This document shows, one piece after another, positions 1-11,782 of a stretch of DNA of 64,000 nucleotides. The DNA is from Aricia agestis (lineage: Eukaryota > Arthropoda > Insecta > Lepidoptera > Lycaenidae): contig NC_056428.1 of assembly GCF_905147365.1 (NCBI RefSeq), forward strand, positions 5,610,001 through 5,674,000, given 5' to 3'. The position numbers and the translations under genes were made by a program. The notes beneath the pieces are model-generated. The model ran no database searches. It had not been told where the DNA came from and saw only the letters and a list, made by a program, of their open reading frames with translations. The stretch's first letter is position 1; every line of letters starts with the position of its first letter.

Positions 1-270
1 TCACCATTAAAATGTTTTCGTCAAATTACGGGTTTATGTAGTCTTTGAATTTTTATTATAATGTATTTTGAAGGTGTAAGTATAGCAAAAAAATAAAGTG
101 AAGGAAGAAATTACGAAAAAGAGACGAAATATTTACGAAACGAAATATTTTTACAAGCTTTTATTTAACTTGCTCTGTATGTATGTAAGTATGTATGTTC
201 GGGTGAAATCTTGGAACTCAATTTGGAAGCAGATATATTTAACCGATTGAGCTGAAATTTTGCATACACG

Positions 271-918
271 TTTAACGTTGTTAGTGGCGCACGAAAAGGA
301 AGATCTTCCGACCGAGCGAGATAGCATGCTCGGTCAGGCCGAAGCCCACTGACGTCATTTCAGACGTTGTATATTATCTTGCCGTTCTCCGAACCTTCGA
401 TAGCGCGATGCAGGAATGTTAGGCGAATTATGGGTACCGCCACATCACTCCCCCCCGAAGACCTGTGGTATTCTTCGATGCGCTTGTGTTGTCAGGTGTG
501 GGCCGAAGCTACGCGTGCAATGACCAGGAGAGGGACCCCGTGCTCTGCTTGCTGACCGGTCGTTGTAGCCTATGGCTGCCCCGTTCAAGCCAGACGAGGG
601 TTCGACCGGCGCGGACCTCCAACGCGGCTTATGGTCGAGGCGGCCCGGTTATGCTTGATGTCTGCTGACGTGGTGCGGAGGGGCGGGGAGTGTTGATGAT
701 GATTGATGTCCAGAAGGATGCGTGTTCTTGTCGGTGGTCACCAATTTAACGTTGTTAGTGGCGCACGAAAAGGAAGATCTTCCGACCGAGCGAGATAGCA
801 TGCTCGGTCAGGCCGAAGCCCACTGACGTCATTTCAGACGTTGTATATTATCTTGCCGTTCTCCGAACCTTCGATAGCGCGATGCAGGAATGTTAGGCGA
901 ATTATGGGTACCGCCACA
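271..918 (-). mobile_element. Short non-autonomous LTR retrotransposon (TRIM-like), copy 1
   Basis: Two 174-bp direct repeats (271-444 and 745-918) that read as identical flank 300 bp of non-coding DNA. The 4-bp target duplication CACG is at 267-270 and 919-922. Read on the minus strand, the 5' LTR starts TGTGGCGGTACC and is followed at 744 by a primer-binding-like TTGGTGACCACCGACAAG. A polypurine tract CGGGGGGGAGTGA (457-445) precedes the 3' LTR. The 4-bp duplication suits a Ty3/gypsy-type integrase supplied in trans. Identical LTRs indicate a recent insertion. Confidence 0.88.
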
Positions 919-1599
919 CACGTTTAGTTTGGATGACAATACACGATATGGTATGTGGCATCACTCTAAATCCAATATGGCCGACAATCCAAGATGGCGA
1001 AATAGTTATTTTCAATGCAGTTCTACAATATGGATATTAAATGAAAGGGCTTTTTGAGAGTAACTCGAAAACGAATGTAATGTCATTCTACATAGGTTCA
1101 ATATGGACGCTTATCCAAGATGGCGAAATAATTACTGTTTTTATGCAGTCGTACAATATGGATATTAAATGAAAGGGCTTTTTGAGAGTAACTCGAAAAC
1201 GAATGTCAAGAGTCAAGTCGTGTCATGTCGTGTCGTGTCGTGTCGTGTCGTGACGTGAAGGTATGTGTCGTGATTTTACGTGACGTCACGTGAGTCGCGA
1301 CGTGACGTGAAATAACGTGACGTGACTTTAAGTCAAATCCAGCCGGGTTTCAGAAAATGCCCGGTTGAAGCCGGTCACTTTTGTTAAATGAAATTTAACT
1401 TTTTAGTATATAAATATAATATATAATAATAAACGGAATAGAACAACTCGCTAAATATAGATTTTTCACTAGTCAAAGTCGAGTACGATTTCTTAAGGAC
1501 TTAAGTTGATCAGATTTTAACAAATTCTTGAAACAAAACAAATTATGTACTATCAAACAGACTAAGAAGTCTAGCCAGAGATAACTAAAAACAAAAAAT

Positions 1600-2015
1600 A
1601 AATTATAAACAAAAAACTTTTTGAAAAAAAGCTTTTATTTAAATAGTCTAAAAAGAATAAAATAAATTTCTACTTAAAAATTTTAACTTTTATGTTAAAA
1701 TCCTCAATGTATTATACAATTTGCATGATAATAAAAGCTTGTCGCGCGATTTGTAAATAAACTACAAATGTAGATGTAGTACCAATATGACTGAGCAAAT
1801 TGATATTATATTTTTATTTTAATAAATTTAGCAAGTACTGATAGATTGTTAAGTCTCTCGACAGTCGCGCGACAAGCTTTTATTAATATTATTCAAATTG
1901 TATAATACATTGAGGATTTTAACATAAAAGTTAACATTTTTAAGGAGAAATTTATTTTATTCTTAGACTATTTAAATAAAAGCTTTTTTTTTTTAAGTTT
2001 TTTGTTTATAATTTA
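1600..2015. repeat. Fold-back end of the 1.2 kb repeat
   Basis: Inverted arms of about 150 bp (about 1600-1750 and 1864-2015), each with the AAGCTTTTATTTAAATAGTC-type and CTCAATGTATTATACAATTT-type segments, surround about 110 bp. The inverted copy of the repeat has the same fold-back at about 33604-33990. Confidence 0.8.
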
Positions 2016-2306
2016 TTTTTACATTTTACACCAAAATGGAAATTCATATTCTGCCATCAAAAAACCGTGATTGTTACAGACTGTAAACAATGAATGAAAT
2101 CGAAAACAAATTGATACTTAATTTATTATCTTCTTTTCTTCACTATCTTGTACAAATATCACGATGACCCACAAAATCCCGAAAAAGTGCGTTGTAGGTA
2201 GTTCAGATATTGGGTAGTTATACTCGTCAACTAGACAAACATTACGAATAACCATCAAGTTACTTATAAATTGTAAAACTACAACAATGAAACCAAAATA
2301 TTTCAG

Positions 2307-2560
2307 CACATATTGCTTTCAAGCTTAAATTACACCACGACTCTGACAGGTCGTTCGCAGATTTTTTAACGGACGACATTTTGATTTCCTCTGACGTACA
2401 GCCGATTTATTGCCATGCCACAATCTGTATCGAGCTGACGGCAGTCGGGAGCCATGTTCACAAATTCTGCCGGGCAATAGATCAAAACATTGATAAGCGA
2501 ACGTTGTCTATTACGGCAGATACGAAGTTTGGACCAATAATCCAGGTCGTATACCATTTG
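2307..2560 (+). pseudogene. TEP-like exon candidate: macroglobulin domain
   Basis: Open for 84 codons between acceptor caaaatatttcag and donor GTAACT. Contains DDILISSDVQPIYCHA and, near the end, ITADTKFGPIIQVVYHL, like the family pattern of an apolar strand followed by VVYY before the DGE-VADS motif. A minus-strand frame is also open here. Confidence 0.4.
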
Positions 2561-3465
2561 GTAACTAACAAACCGATTCACCAAACATAAATATAGAAAT
2601 AGATGAAGGATAAAAATGAGGATAAGGTAAATAAAAAAAGAAACAAAAAAGGGGAAGCAGGAATAGAATGCATGAAACATCTGACAAAATGATGGCTTAT
2701 TCACTTACATATTGAAATAGAATTCATATCTCACAAAAGGATCCGCCCATCATACATCATCAGACAATTCCTAATCGAATACTGAATACCTGTCAGGAGC
2801 ACCTCGAATGGGCAATTTATCACCTCGTATTGTGAACATTGAAAGGGGTGGAATTCGGGATAAACATTAGTGTGGAAATTAGGACCGGACCACATTAGGA
2901 GCGTTTCAGTGGACTTACTGATGTGAGCTAATCTACTTTTGTACGGTAAATTAAGGCTTTTGAAAGAGAATTTGACAGATTTGGTAAACGTGCTCGATGT
3001 GTTTTCCCGCTTTTTCGAATGTGACTTTAGTCTCACGCAGATTTGTTTTCAAAAAGGCAGCATATACCCTAGCAAGTTTTTAAGCTTTAAACATTTCCTG
3101 ACCAGAGAATCACCAGACCCTAGAGAGGCAGAAGTGTAAAACATTTTTTCAGTTCAGTAACTGAGTTATTAATTAGTAAGTCTATGATTTAAGGTTCAAG
3201 TTTCTGTAAGTGCCTAAATTTAACAAAAAATTTGCTCCGCAAAAACATTCGTTAGCAGTAAGCACCCAAAACTGTTTTATCAGTACTTAAAGAAATACAT
3301 AAACAAAACGTTAGGAAACCTTCTATAAGTTCTATTTTATTATAAACATAAGCAGTTGGTTTTCCAAAACTAATAAATAAATTTATTATTTTTGAGACCT
3401 AAATTATTTAATATTTCTCAAATAAGTGTAAGCATCAAATTCACACAACAGAATTATTTCCTCAG

Positions 3466-3639
3466 ATCGAACGTTCAACGGTAGCAGATATAAGATGCAG
3501 CAATTGCAAGGAATGGTATTCCAGTGTCCGCCATATTTCAGTGCGCAGTGCGACGCCATTGAATGATGCTGTAATATCCGCCGAGGAATGGTCTTTGAAT
3601 GTGTATGAATCTGCAATAAAATCTTGTATGAAATGTTAA
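3466..3639 (+). pseudogene. TEP-like exon candidate after the macroglobulin domain
   Basis: Acceptor attatttcctcag, then 57 open codons beginning IERSTVADIRCSNCKEW. If joined in phase 0 to 2560, the -VADI- segment falls where TEPs have VADS. A minus-strand frame at 3469-3614 with an acceptor at its own end is a competing reading. Confidence 0.3.
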
Positions 3640-4639
3640 CCAGCTACGTGAACTTTATTGAGTTACTTCGAGATGCGTAGTTTGAGAAAAATATTTTTTA
3701 TTGGTCCAAAGTAAACTTTAATTTATATTGGTCTTAACATAATCGATTTTTCCTATTCTTCCTTAATATTTTAGTTATATAAGCCCTATCTTGTCTCTTG
3801 TTGTAATATTATGCTCTTGATAATTTCATTTGAAAGAAACACATTTTTCCAATGAAGACATTTTCAAGGTATGTGACGTACCTGTCGTGGCTCGTTTTGG
3901 CATTTCATTCATAACAATTTCATAGTGGTATCTCCAACAATAAATTTTGACCGACATTACAGCTTGAGATTCATATAGAGTCTCCAGATCTAAAAGGATC
4001 GTGTGGCATTTGGAAGATATTTAATGAAGTCTTTGGTGAAAAGCCTTCAAATAAATGACACCAGGTGAAAATGAGATTTTGGCCTCAAACTGACGATGAC
4101 GGAGACCGTCATTGTGACGATTTACAAGATGGCAGTCAGGCTTTGATAACACACAAAAAAGCCTGGCAGGGCTGTAAGAATACAAACTCGAAAACTCCGG
4201 TGCCAAGAACCTTTCGTGTACGTAAAAACACTTAAGTAATATATTTATGCAACGTCTACTGTATCTGCCCTGCTCATATACCAGTCTGTCAGTACCTGGG
4301 CGGATTTACTGTGGGCTGCTAATCACCAGCAAAAAATAACTGGTTTTTGTGCGCGGCCGGGTGTTGGAGGCGAGCCAACCGCGCACCGTAATGCCTCGTA
4401 CACGAATGTAGATTGATCTACTGCACTGTTTTGAACTGTGGCAATTTGTTTTATGTATCAAGAGTTAGTATGAAATATTGGTGGTCATTGAAGAAATTCT
4501 TAGTTCGAGTTCGGTTAATTTTATATAGCAGCAATCTCAAACAGTATGGTCCATTCAGACTCTATAGTAAAAATTTCTATTTTTCTATTTTTATTGTGTG
4601 AATCGATTGTAATTAGAGCTTTAATGGAACGTAAGTCCA

Positions 4640-5321
4640 TCCATTTTTAGGGTTCCGTAGCCAAATGGCAAAAAATGGATGGCTGTCTGTCTGTCTATCC
4701 ATATGTCACAGCCACTTATCTCCGAAACTATAAGATCTATACTATTGAAACTTGGTAAGTAGATGTAGTCCATTTTTGTATCAAAATCTTAAAGCGGTTC
4801 TTTAAGATTTTGATACAAAAATGAAAAAATTATCAAAAATTTTAGGGGTGCCATAGATACAACTGAAACAAAAAAAAAACATCTAAGCTATGCGTGTGGG
4901 ATATCTATGGATAGGTCTTCAAAAATTATATTAAGGTTTCTCATATCATTTTTTTCTAACCTGAATAGTTTGCGAGAGAGACTCTTCCAAAGTGATAAAA
5001 TGTGTGTCCCCCCTCTTACTTCTAAAAAGGGGCATGATAAGTCTAAAAAAATATATGATGTACATTACTATAAAAACTACCAACGAAAATTGGTTCGAGC
5101 GAGGTCTAGCCAGTAGTTTTTTTTATACGTCATAAATGGTAAACCAGCTTAATTTAACTTTCATTAAATCAACTGAAATATGAAAATAATTCAAAAACCT
5201 CTTAATTTCATAAAAACAAACCTTATTGCTGCTGCGGAACCCTGCAAGGGCGAGTCCAACTTGCACTTGGCCGGTTTTTTTGACAATTTTACCATGACGG
5301 TAAAATTGTCAAAAAAACCGG
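4640..5321 (+). repeat. Dispersed repeat with GGGTTCCGTAG and CTTGGCCGG ends
   Basis: Begins at AGGGTTCCGTAG and ends with GCACTTGGCCGGTTTTTT. Relatives lie at 31139-31830 and, for the inner AGTTTGCGAGAGAGACTC part, at 33065-33540. Such ends are common in lepidopteran genomes; I am not sure of the class. It sits inside the TEP-like region. Confidence 0.65.
5271..5321. repeat. Perfect 23-bp hairpin with 5-nt loop
   Basis: CCGGTTTTTTTGACAATTTT pairs with its exact reverse complement across the loop ATGAC. It forms the 3' terminus of the repeat just upstream. Confidence 0.9.
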
Positions 5322-5435
5322 TTAGTTGTTGCGATTATGCTGAAATATAAATTACACAGTCGATAATAATTATAATAATTATTATAATCGTATGCACACG
5401 CAGATGTGACTCATAATAATATTACTTTTTTTCAG

Positions 5436-5553
5436 TACAATAATAATTGGAACAACGATGGTAGTTGAAAATATTATGTCAAAAATTGATGATTTATATG
5501 GACGTACCGTCAATGCACACACTTTGCATGCCCTGAAAACGAACACAACATGA
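5436..5553 (+). pseudogene. TEP-like exon candidate: region before the thioester
   Basis: Acceptor attactttttttcag followed by TIIIGTTMVVENIMSKIDDL then YGRTVNAHTL. It resembles the family segment GD-MGP-L-NLD-L that precedes the thioester. The GCGEQ motif itself is absent in any frame. Confidence 0.3.
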
Positions 5554-6021
5554 TATCGCACAGGCACTCATACATATATATACAGCCAATCATTCCGAGA
5601 TACAAAATATAAGAATAGATGTCCTGTGGTAATACTGAATTTATTCACTTTGAATTGCAACCCAGATGAATGGTTTTAAGTAATAGCAAGAAATAATGTA
5701 CAAAGTTAGTCATTGAGGATTTCGGCACAGACAAGTTGAATGAGACCCAAATTATGTCGCAGGCGGACCACTGATATGCAAAAACTAGATATGTCTTGTT
5801 GGATGTTACATTCTGCTTGATATCAAAATTTTTAAAGGTTTGTAATTGTTTTTTGTTACTTCTTCAGACAACAAGTAGGTACTGAACGGATTTTTATCAA
5901 AGACAAGGCAATAATTTAAGCATTGTATGAACACATATTGTTACATATTATGTAGAAAAAGTATAGTGTTAAAAACTAGTCACGAGTGCCAGAATACAAT
6001 ATATCAAAGAACGGACGGACT

Positions 6022-6244
6022 TAACGGACGTTGTTCATAGAGTCCACATCCTGAGGATGCTCCGGTGTTGGGGCGAAATGCGCGTCGAGGTTTTCAACCT
6101 GCATGGTGGTGAGGGGCCTTGCACGGATTTGCCAACATAGCTTGTGTGGTGGTGGTGTTTGCAAGTTCTTGCATGCGAGTGTACGTATAGGCAGTGTGGG
6201 AGGAGGGAGGTGCTGTACGCATGCCTATGCGTACACTCACTCAT
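6022..6244. repeat. GT-rich retroelement-like fragment
   Basis: G-rich, AT-poor block (CCTGAGGATGCTCCGGTGTT..) ending at CACTCACTCA. Composition differs sharply from its surroundings and I recall similar blocks as repeats in Lepidoptera. Recognition from memory only. Confidence 0.35.
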
Positions 6245-6590
6245 TTACTTAAAGGTGGAAGTTGTTTTCGCGGAATATTGCTAAAAATAATAACAAACTA
6301 AATTTAAACTATGGATTTCCGCAAAGTAACGCCTGCTTCCATTAACTATATAACAAAGATCTTACACATACTTATTTAAACAGCTATATCTAATAATAAT
6401 TATTATAACTTGAAAGTTGCAGTGGTTAGAATCTAAGGTAGGCCGATTCCCGTTAAAATGCAATGAAGTAAATTGCTAAAATGTTAAACTATCTTGTGTT
6501 CCCGAAAAGAAAATTCAATTCGTGACTGTTCTAGAAAACGTTGTATCAATTATTTCTATGAGTTGGATATTATATTAAAAAAGTTTGCAG

Positions 6591-6675
6591 TGTTGGAGCA
6601 GTGGACTACCGCGGGCATTTCACGTTCGCGACTGATGGGAAAACTTCCAACCTGTTTGTAGGCACATATTTGCTG
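6591..6675 (+). pseudogene. TEP-like exon candidate: thioester-domain helix region
   Basis: Acceptor aaaaaagtttgcag, donor CTG/GTAATT. Encodes VGAVDYRGHFTFATDGKTSN then LFVGTYLL, similar in spacing to the family's GYQ-QL-FR--DGS-SAFG segment. Confidence 0.35.
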
Positions 6676-7214
6676 GTAATTAACGAATACGTCCGTACAC
6701 TGAAAGTATGAACATGAAAGAAGTAAACTTAATTTTGTAATTCGTTTGAACGAAGCAATTTTGTTACGTTACATTGCAGTACCGCAGCGTACGCAATAGA
6801 GGCTCCGACATACCACCAAACCAACAGTATGAACGAAAAAACAATGGACAGTGGACATACTGACAGACTTTAGTGACAAATTGGCGGATTTCCTTTAACT
6901 GTCTCTTTGTCTATTCTCCCGTAGAAAGAAACCGTTTCGTTGTTGACCATGCTAAGCCTGCTGATATGTGCATTCATAGGTCAATTATTATAGCGGACCT
7001 TTTTTATTTGGAGGAATACCGTTTAAAGATTAGCTGGGGTTGACAAAACACGAACAAATTACGTTATTTCAACATCTGCCTATGCATGACTTTCTCAGAA
7101 AATACATAATATTTCAGGATCTCGTGTTTTATCTTCCGTTTTATCAGAATTGGGAGCGTTATTTCGATCTGACAACTCAAGGCACTGAAGTATTAGGTCC
7201 TCATTTATTATTAA

Positions 7215-7487
7215 GTACCTTTAATCCAAGTCTACTATATAACTACATCAATTTTTATAATATTATGCATCTACGGGTCTTCCCTATATCCTCAAACCGA
7301 AACACCGTTGCTCAATTTCGAAATTGCCAATGACGACGCAAACTATAAAGGAGCTGCAGAAGCGAATATGCGTGAAGTTAGTATTAACAAGTTCCTATTT
7401 ACGTTTCCTAATGCAGTAACAGAGAACGGACTATTGTTAATAGATTGTCGGTTGGAGTCTCGCCAGATCTCAAACTCTACTATTTGA
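7215..7487 (+). pseudogene. TEP-like segment: CUB region
   Basis: Ninety open codons without a good acceptor. Contains YPQTETPLLNFEIANDD and FPNAVTENGLLLIDC, compatible with the CUB beta-sandwich that follows the thioester domain. No start codon is apparent, and the frame is lost at 7485. Confidence 0.3.
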
Positions 7488-7511
7488 ACTCGATCCTGTT
7501 TCCACAAACTT

Positions 7512-7625
7512 CCAAGTTTAAAACTTTATGTAGATCCAGTCAGGTGCAATACTTCAGATATTGTAAGGGTTTCAAGATTCGGTTTTAGTTTAGGTTTGCC
7601 TGAAGCTTCTAGTACTGCCGGATGA
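7512..7625 (+). pseudogene. TEP-like segment: receptor-binding domain
   Basis: After a frame shift, 37 open codons (PSLKLYVDPVRCNTSDIVRV onward). The L-LYVDPV..CN-SD-V-V pattern resembles the start of the macroglobulin receptor-binding domain, and the preceding frame reads LLFELDPVSTNF, which would belong just before it. Confidence 0.3.
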
Positions 7626-9172
7626 ATAATAAAGCGTCTCAGCATGGGACTAGAAATGAGCATGCAGGCATGTCTACAAGACTACATAAGGCCCAAAAAT
7701 AAAACTAAAAAGTCTTGTAAAATGTCTAGTAAAAGACAGCATATTAATTTAGGTTAGTGTAACGTTATATTCCTTCTGTCACTGACATATTATTATCAGT
7801 ATAATTTTAAGTTGCTTTGCATTTACGCCCATTTCACTATCATCTAAATATCACAGTTGTAGTCTTTAGTCACAAAACTGTCTTTGTCATTATAACAGTG
7901 AGATCATAATATTATTAACATTTTAGTCCTTATTAGTCCTTATTGAAAATGGTGTCTTAGTTTGTTTGATTCTGTAACTCCTATGAGGATCAACAGCATT
8001 AGCCAGTGCTACCAAAAAAGGATAAGTACCTATAACCTATATTACGAGAAAAGTCAAAAGCAAGCCGTTCAATCCACATCGGAAAATGGGATTTTTTTTT
8101 CATTTTCCGATTTGGATTAGTACCAAGTAATAATTAATACTAGAGATCGCCTAATGGTCGAAATTCGACCTTAGTTTCAACGACATTAAGACTACTACGG
8201 ACTACCTATATTTTGTAAAAAATAATATTGACTTTATCATTTTTTTTTCAACTCTGGTCTTTGGGAGTTAGCTGATTTCAAACTGGCCGTGTAAGCATTG
8301 TGTAATAGTATCTTAGATTCAATAAAAAAAACTATAATCCATTATCAATTTGTCAACTTGTTGTCAACAGTCTTCAACCATAAATAAAAGAGTATAAATT
8401 CGTATGTATAGGCTCGTCACTCAAAAATCTGTCATTTTCCTAGGTGTGTGTTGTAGTGTGTGTAATGTTGTATTTGTTAAAAAAATGTATGATAAAAGCA
8501 TAATTTCAAAATAATATTAGCTCGATGCACTCCTTCACCATATAAACTATAACTGTGCAAAATTTCATGCATCTACGTTACCCCATTTTTCGAAAAAATG
8601 GTTACAAAGTTTTTCGTTTGCGTATTAATATTATGATTATAAATATATATATTATTAATTAATTTTAGCTTCATCGCATGACATCGCCATTATCACTTGT
8701 CAGGCGTGTCACAAGCACGACCTGCTTATGTAACTGCATTCAAAATGTAATTTACTAATTGAAAGTGTTTTGTTTTTACATGGGCGTTAATGCAGTGTTA
8801 AAATTGTTTTAGTTTTAGTATGTTCCTATGTAATAAATATTTCTATATTTTTTGTAAGGCTGCTTTCTTAAGCCTGAAAAATTTTAACTTGAGTGAGACG
8901 TTATTCATTATTCATTACTAATTATTATGAAAGTGACCAAAAAGTGACACTAAGTTTATTTAATTTTTTACTGTACTATTTATTTACCTTCACGTAACCA
9001 GGATCAGAAGAAACATAAAAAATATATAGGTAAGCATACGAATATAATTAACCTCCTTATATATTTTGTAAGTTGTTATAGAAACAAAATTATATGTGTA
9101 ACGTCTCCAGTAGTGCCGACAGAAATGAATACTAAACAGCTGCTGTGCAAGCATTAATTTTCACCGCACTTT
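7626..9172. other. No gene seen
   Basis: AT-rich sequence without a supported exon. It holds an 8.07-8.12 kb small inverted repeat (TCGGAAAATGG / CATTTTCCGA) and stretches that look like old repeats around 8.40-8.64 kb. Confidence 0.5.
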
Positions 9173-9418
9173 TTTTTATGAAATAAGGGGGCAAACGAGC
9201 AAACGGGTCGCCTGATGGAAAGCAACTGCCGTCGCCCATGGACACTCGCAACAACAGATCTGCAGGTGCATTGCTGGCCTTTTAAGAGGGAATACGCTCT
9301 TTTCTTGAAGGTTTGCAGGTCGTATAGGTCCGGAAATAGTGTGGAAAGAGAGAGGGATATTACTTCCTCGCTTACACCACGCTGGCCGTCATTCTGCGTC
9401 CCTTCTACGAACTTTTAA
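9173..9418 (-). mobile_element. Poly(A)-tailed retroposon, partial copy
   Basis: Contains TTTTATGAAATAAGGGGGCA and the GGAAAGCAACTGCCGTCGCC block shared with copies at 12906-13192, 19609-19923, 29315-29545 and 47049-47325. The poly(T) start shows the element points to the minus strand. Confidence 0.75.
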
Positions 9419-9484
9419 GCTATTGCATATGCTTTTATCGCGAGCTTCGAGCGCGGCGATCGAATCAAGAAATACCGAGACCTA

Positions 9485-9528
9485 AACCTTAACCTAACCT
9501 AACCGCGCGGTTAGGTTAGGTTAAGGTT
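9485..9528. repeat. Perfect 44-bp palindrome of telomeric TTAGG-type repeats
   Basis: CCTAA units on the left meet TTAGG units on the right around a central CGCG. The insect telomere repeat is (TTAGG)n, so this is a head-to-head interstitial telomeric motif. Confidence 0.85.
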
Positions 9529-9986
9529 GGGCAATCCGACCGGCACAGCAGAACTGCTGTGCACCGAACCGAAACTAAAACCGAACTACAACGACGATGC
9601 ACGTTCGGTAAACTTCGGCACGGTGTTTGTGTGCGTGTGACTAGTCGTATGCGCATTGTTATAATATAATAGCTTTACCGTAGCAGTCCCCTAGTGCTAC
9701 ACGAATTTTTAACATTTCCACCCATTGCTAAAAGCGCACAACACCACTAAACAAGTTTTCACTCAAAATACAAAAACTATATTATCGTGAGAACTCATGG
9801 TAGTCCAAGACTGGACTCCCAAGCTGCACAATTTAGGATTATTAGACTATTCCCGACGCAATCTAGCCCATACAAGATTTCTCAAGCCGAATGTCTACGA
9901 AGACGAAGCGAAGGCATATGCGGTCTTGAATCTAATTATTAATTAACAGTTTATTATTTAGGTAAGAGAGTAGAAAGTTGTAATCT

Positions 9987-10235
9987 ATACTAATATTACA
10001 AATGTGATCTCTGTCTGTCTGTCTGTCTACCTCGCTTTCACGCCAAAAGTAATGAACAACGTTTTACAAATCTTTGAAATTTGACCAAAACCAATTTTGT
10101 TATTAGATGGATTTTTAAGAAAGCTTTGCAGCAGTGTCGGCTACATTTTATGCCGGCATTCCTACGGAAACGGGAACCATCGCGCGCTGTTTAAACTGAA
10201 GTCCACGCGGACGGAGTCGCGGGCAACAGCTAGTA
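9987..10235 (+). mobile_element. Helitron-like (Lep1-like) non-autonomous repeat
   Basis: Starts TACTAATATTACAAATGTG with (TCTG)n, and ends CACGCGGACGGAGTCGCGGG..CAGCTAGT. The CTAGT terminus and flanking AT fit a Helitron-type end. No helicase is encoded. Confidence 0.7.
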
Positions 10236-11007
10236 ATAAGTATATTTTGAGTTTTGACCCAAACTAGCTTCGATTTATGACTTCGATAAGCATGGTATCC
10301 CGTAGAAACACTGTAGTTTAGATTTTTGACTTGCAACTGTTTTTGATTAAAGGTATGTTGGGAAAATTTATTATAAATACGTCGAACAGTTTTTTCATCA
10401 GGAGAGCGACTTACCCCAAAAATCAAACATCGTCCTTCTCTCTTCACACTCACGCCCGTCTTTTATATGCAAGGTGAAAAAGAACGACGCGGATTCTTAA
10501 CCAAATTAGTTTTTTCTCAATAACTCGATAAATATACAACATTTTAAAAATCCACTAGGTCGATCTCTCAATGATAGAATTTTATACAATGTGTTAAAAT
10601 ATGAACTTAGTTCAATGCACGGTTATGGCAATAAATGAAAAAATCGTGAAAATTAGATGCATCTTTGTGATTTTTTCTATCGAGAAAATTTTAAGATATC
10701 GTGTTTTTGCTCAGATGGAATTCTCGGAAATATAATGAAGTATCTAATTTTAGAAAATAAAACAATTCGGGGCATATTTTCAAGTATAAAAATGAATTAT
10801 AAAATCGACACTTTAGGGTTAGTCACCCCCTTAAGTAATAATTATACTCCAAACCGCGAGACCAGTCACATTACAATGTAATGCGGACAATGTCATGACA
10901 TGTTATGTCATGACATAATATTTAAATGTTATTTGAACTCTGGTATTCATACAGGGTTCAAATGTTTTTATTTTTTATTTTTGGTATCATACCCATGTAT
11001 GATATGA

Positions 11008-11111
11008 ATTTTTGGTAAGTAACTACCATAGTTAGGGAGCATACCCATACTCAAAAAATCTTAATAAGTTGGTCACGTAGTATGGGTATGCTCCCTTACT
11101 TACCAAAAATT
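11008..11111. repeat. Inverted repeat with two stem sections
   Basis: TTTTTGGTAAGTAA and GGGAGCATACCCATACT on the left pair with AGTATGGGTATGCTCCC and TTACTTACCAAAAA on the right. Looks like a small MITE. Confidence 0.7.
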
Positions 11112-11782
11112 TTAAAATACTAGTTCAAAATATTTATCAATGTTGTCCGTTTCATCTTTGTATCTTTACGTCAGCTAAGTGTTTTTATAAACTATTACCG
11201 TATTAATTATAATAACCTTTAAGTTTAAATCTGACTAGTATCAGTCGTTTTACCAAAAACTTGAATAAAATAGGTCTTGCGATATGTCTTTAGCCACTTA
11301 TAATCCACTTATAATTTTCAGGCCCTTTTCCCCTGTAAATAGATTCGCGCCCCTGCGCGATATAATGATTTTTCTATTTGCATTAATTGTAATAATTGTC
11401 ATTGATTTACAATAAAGTTACCTATATAATGTAAAACTAATAAATAGTGCCATAAAATTTTACTAACTTATTCATAAAAACATCGACTATGATATTAATG
11501 TATATTGTATAAGTACCTATAATTATAATATTATAATATAAACGATATTAAGTAATATTTTTGAGTTGTTACATAATATTATTATAACTTCTTTTGTTTG
11601 CTAACTTTTTCCGAACAAACAAAGAAACAAAATTCCAGCTGACGTTAACCTAGAGTTGTTTATACGTGCGAGTTGTACAATGTTTGCGCTCAATAAAAAG
11701 CTCCAAGTGTGAGCGAAGATATAGGGAAAATGTACAGTAGATGTGCCTAGTTAAACCTGTAAATAGATTTCCTTATCTTATA
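11112..11782. other. No gene seen
   Basis: AT-rich sequence without exon signals, ORFs of note or clear repeats that I can place. Confidence 0.4.

Larger units (their letters stand above)
155..2016 (+). repeat. 1.2 kb dispersed repeat, interrupted by an LTR element
   Basis: Nearly the same sequence occurs inverted at 33600-34770, including the CCGGCTT..AACCGGGC segment, the ACGTGACGTCACG run and the AT-rich fold-back end. This copy is split by the LTR element at 271-918 and has an expanded GTCGT tandem near 1215-1255. Class unknown; no coding capacity is visible. Confidence 0.8.
2307..7625 (+). pseudogene. Possible decayed alpha-2-macroglobulin/TEP-like gene
   Basis: A series of plus-strand reading frames, several opening right after good splice acceptors, resemble consecutive parts of the macroglobulin/thioester-protein family: 2307-2560 (macroglobulin domain), 3466-3639, 5436-5553 (before the thioester), 6591-6675 (thioester domain), 7215-7487 (CUB) and 7512-7625 (receptor-binding domain). 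Family members act outside the cell as opsonins or protease traps. No GCGEQ thioester motif is seen, frames shift at 7.46-7.51 kb without room for introns, and a repeat occupies 4640-5321. This is pattern recognition on short segments; the minus strand is also open in places. It may be a degenerate copy or a divergent gene. Confidence 0.35.

Noticed and set aside
10440..10480. Minus-strand TATAAAAG followed by a short ATG frame and GTAAGT, considered as a promoter and first exon
   Set aside because: No downstream exon with matching phase was found and the region borders a repeat; support is too thin.
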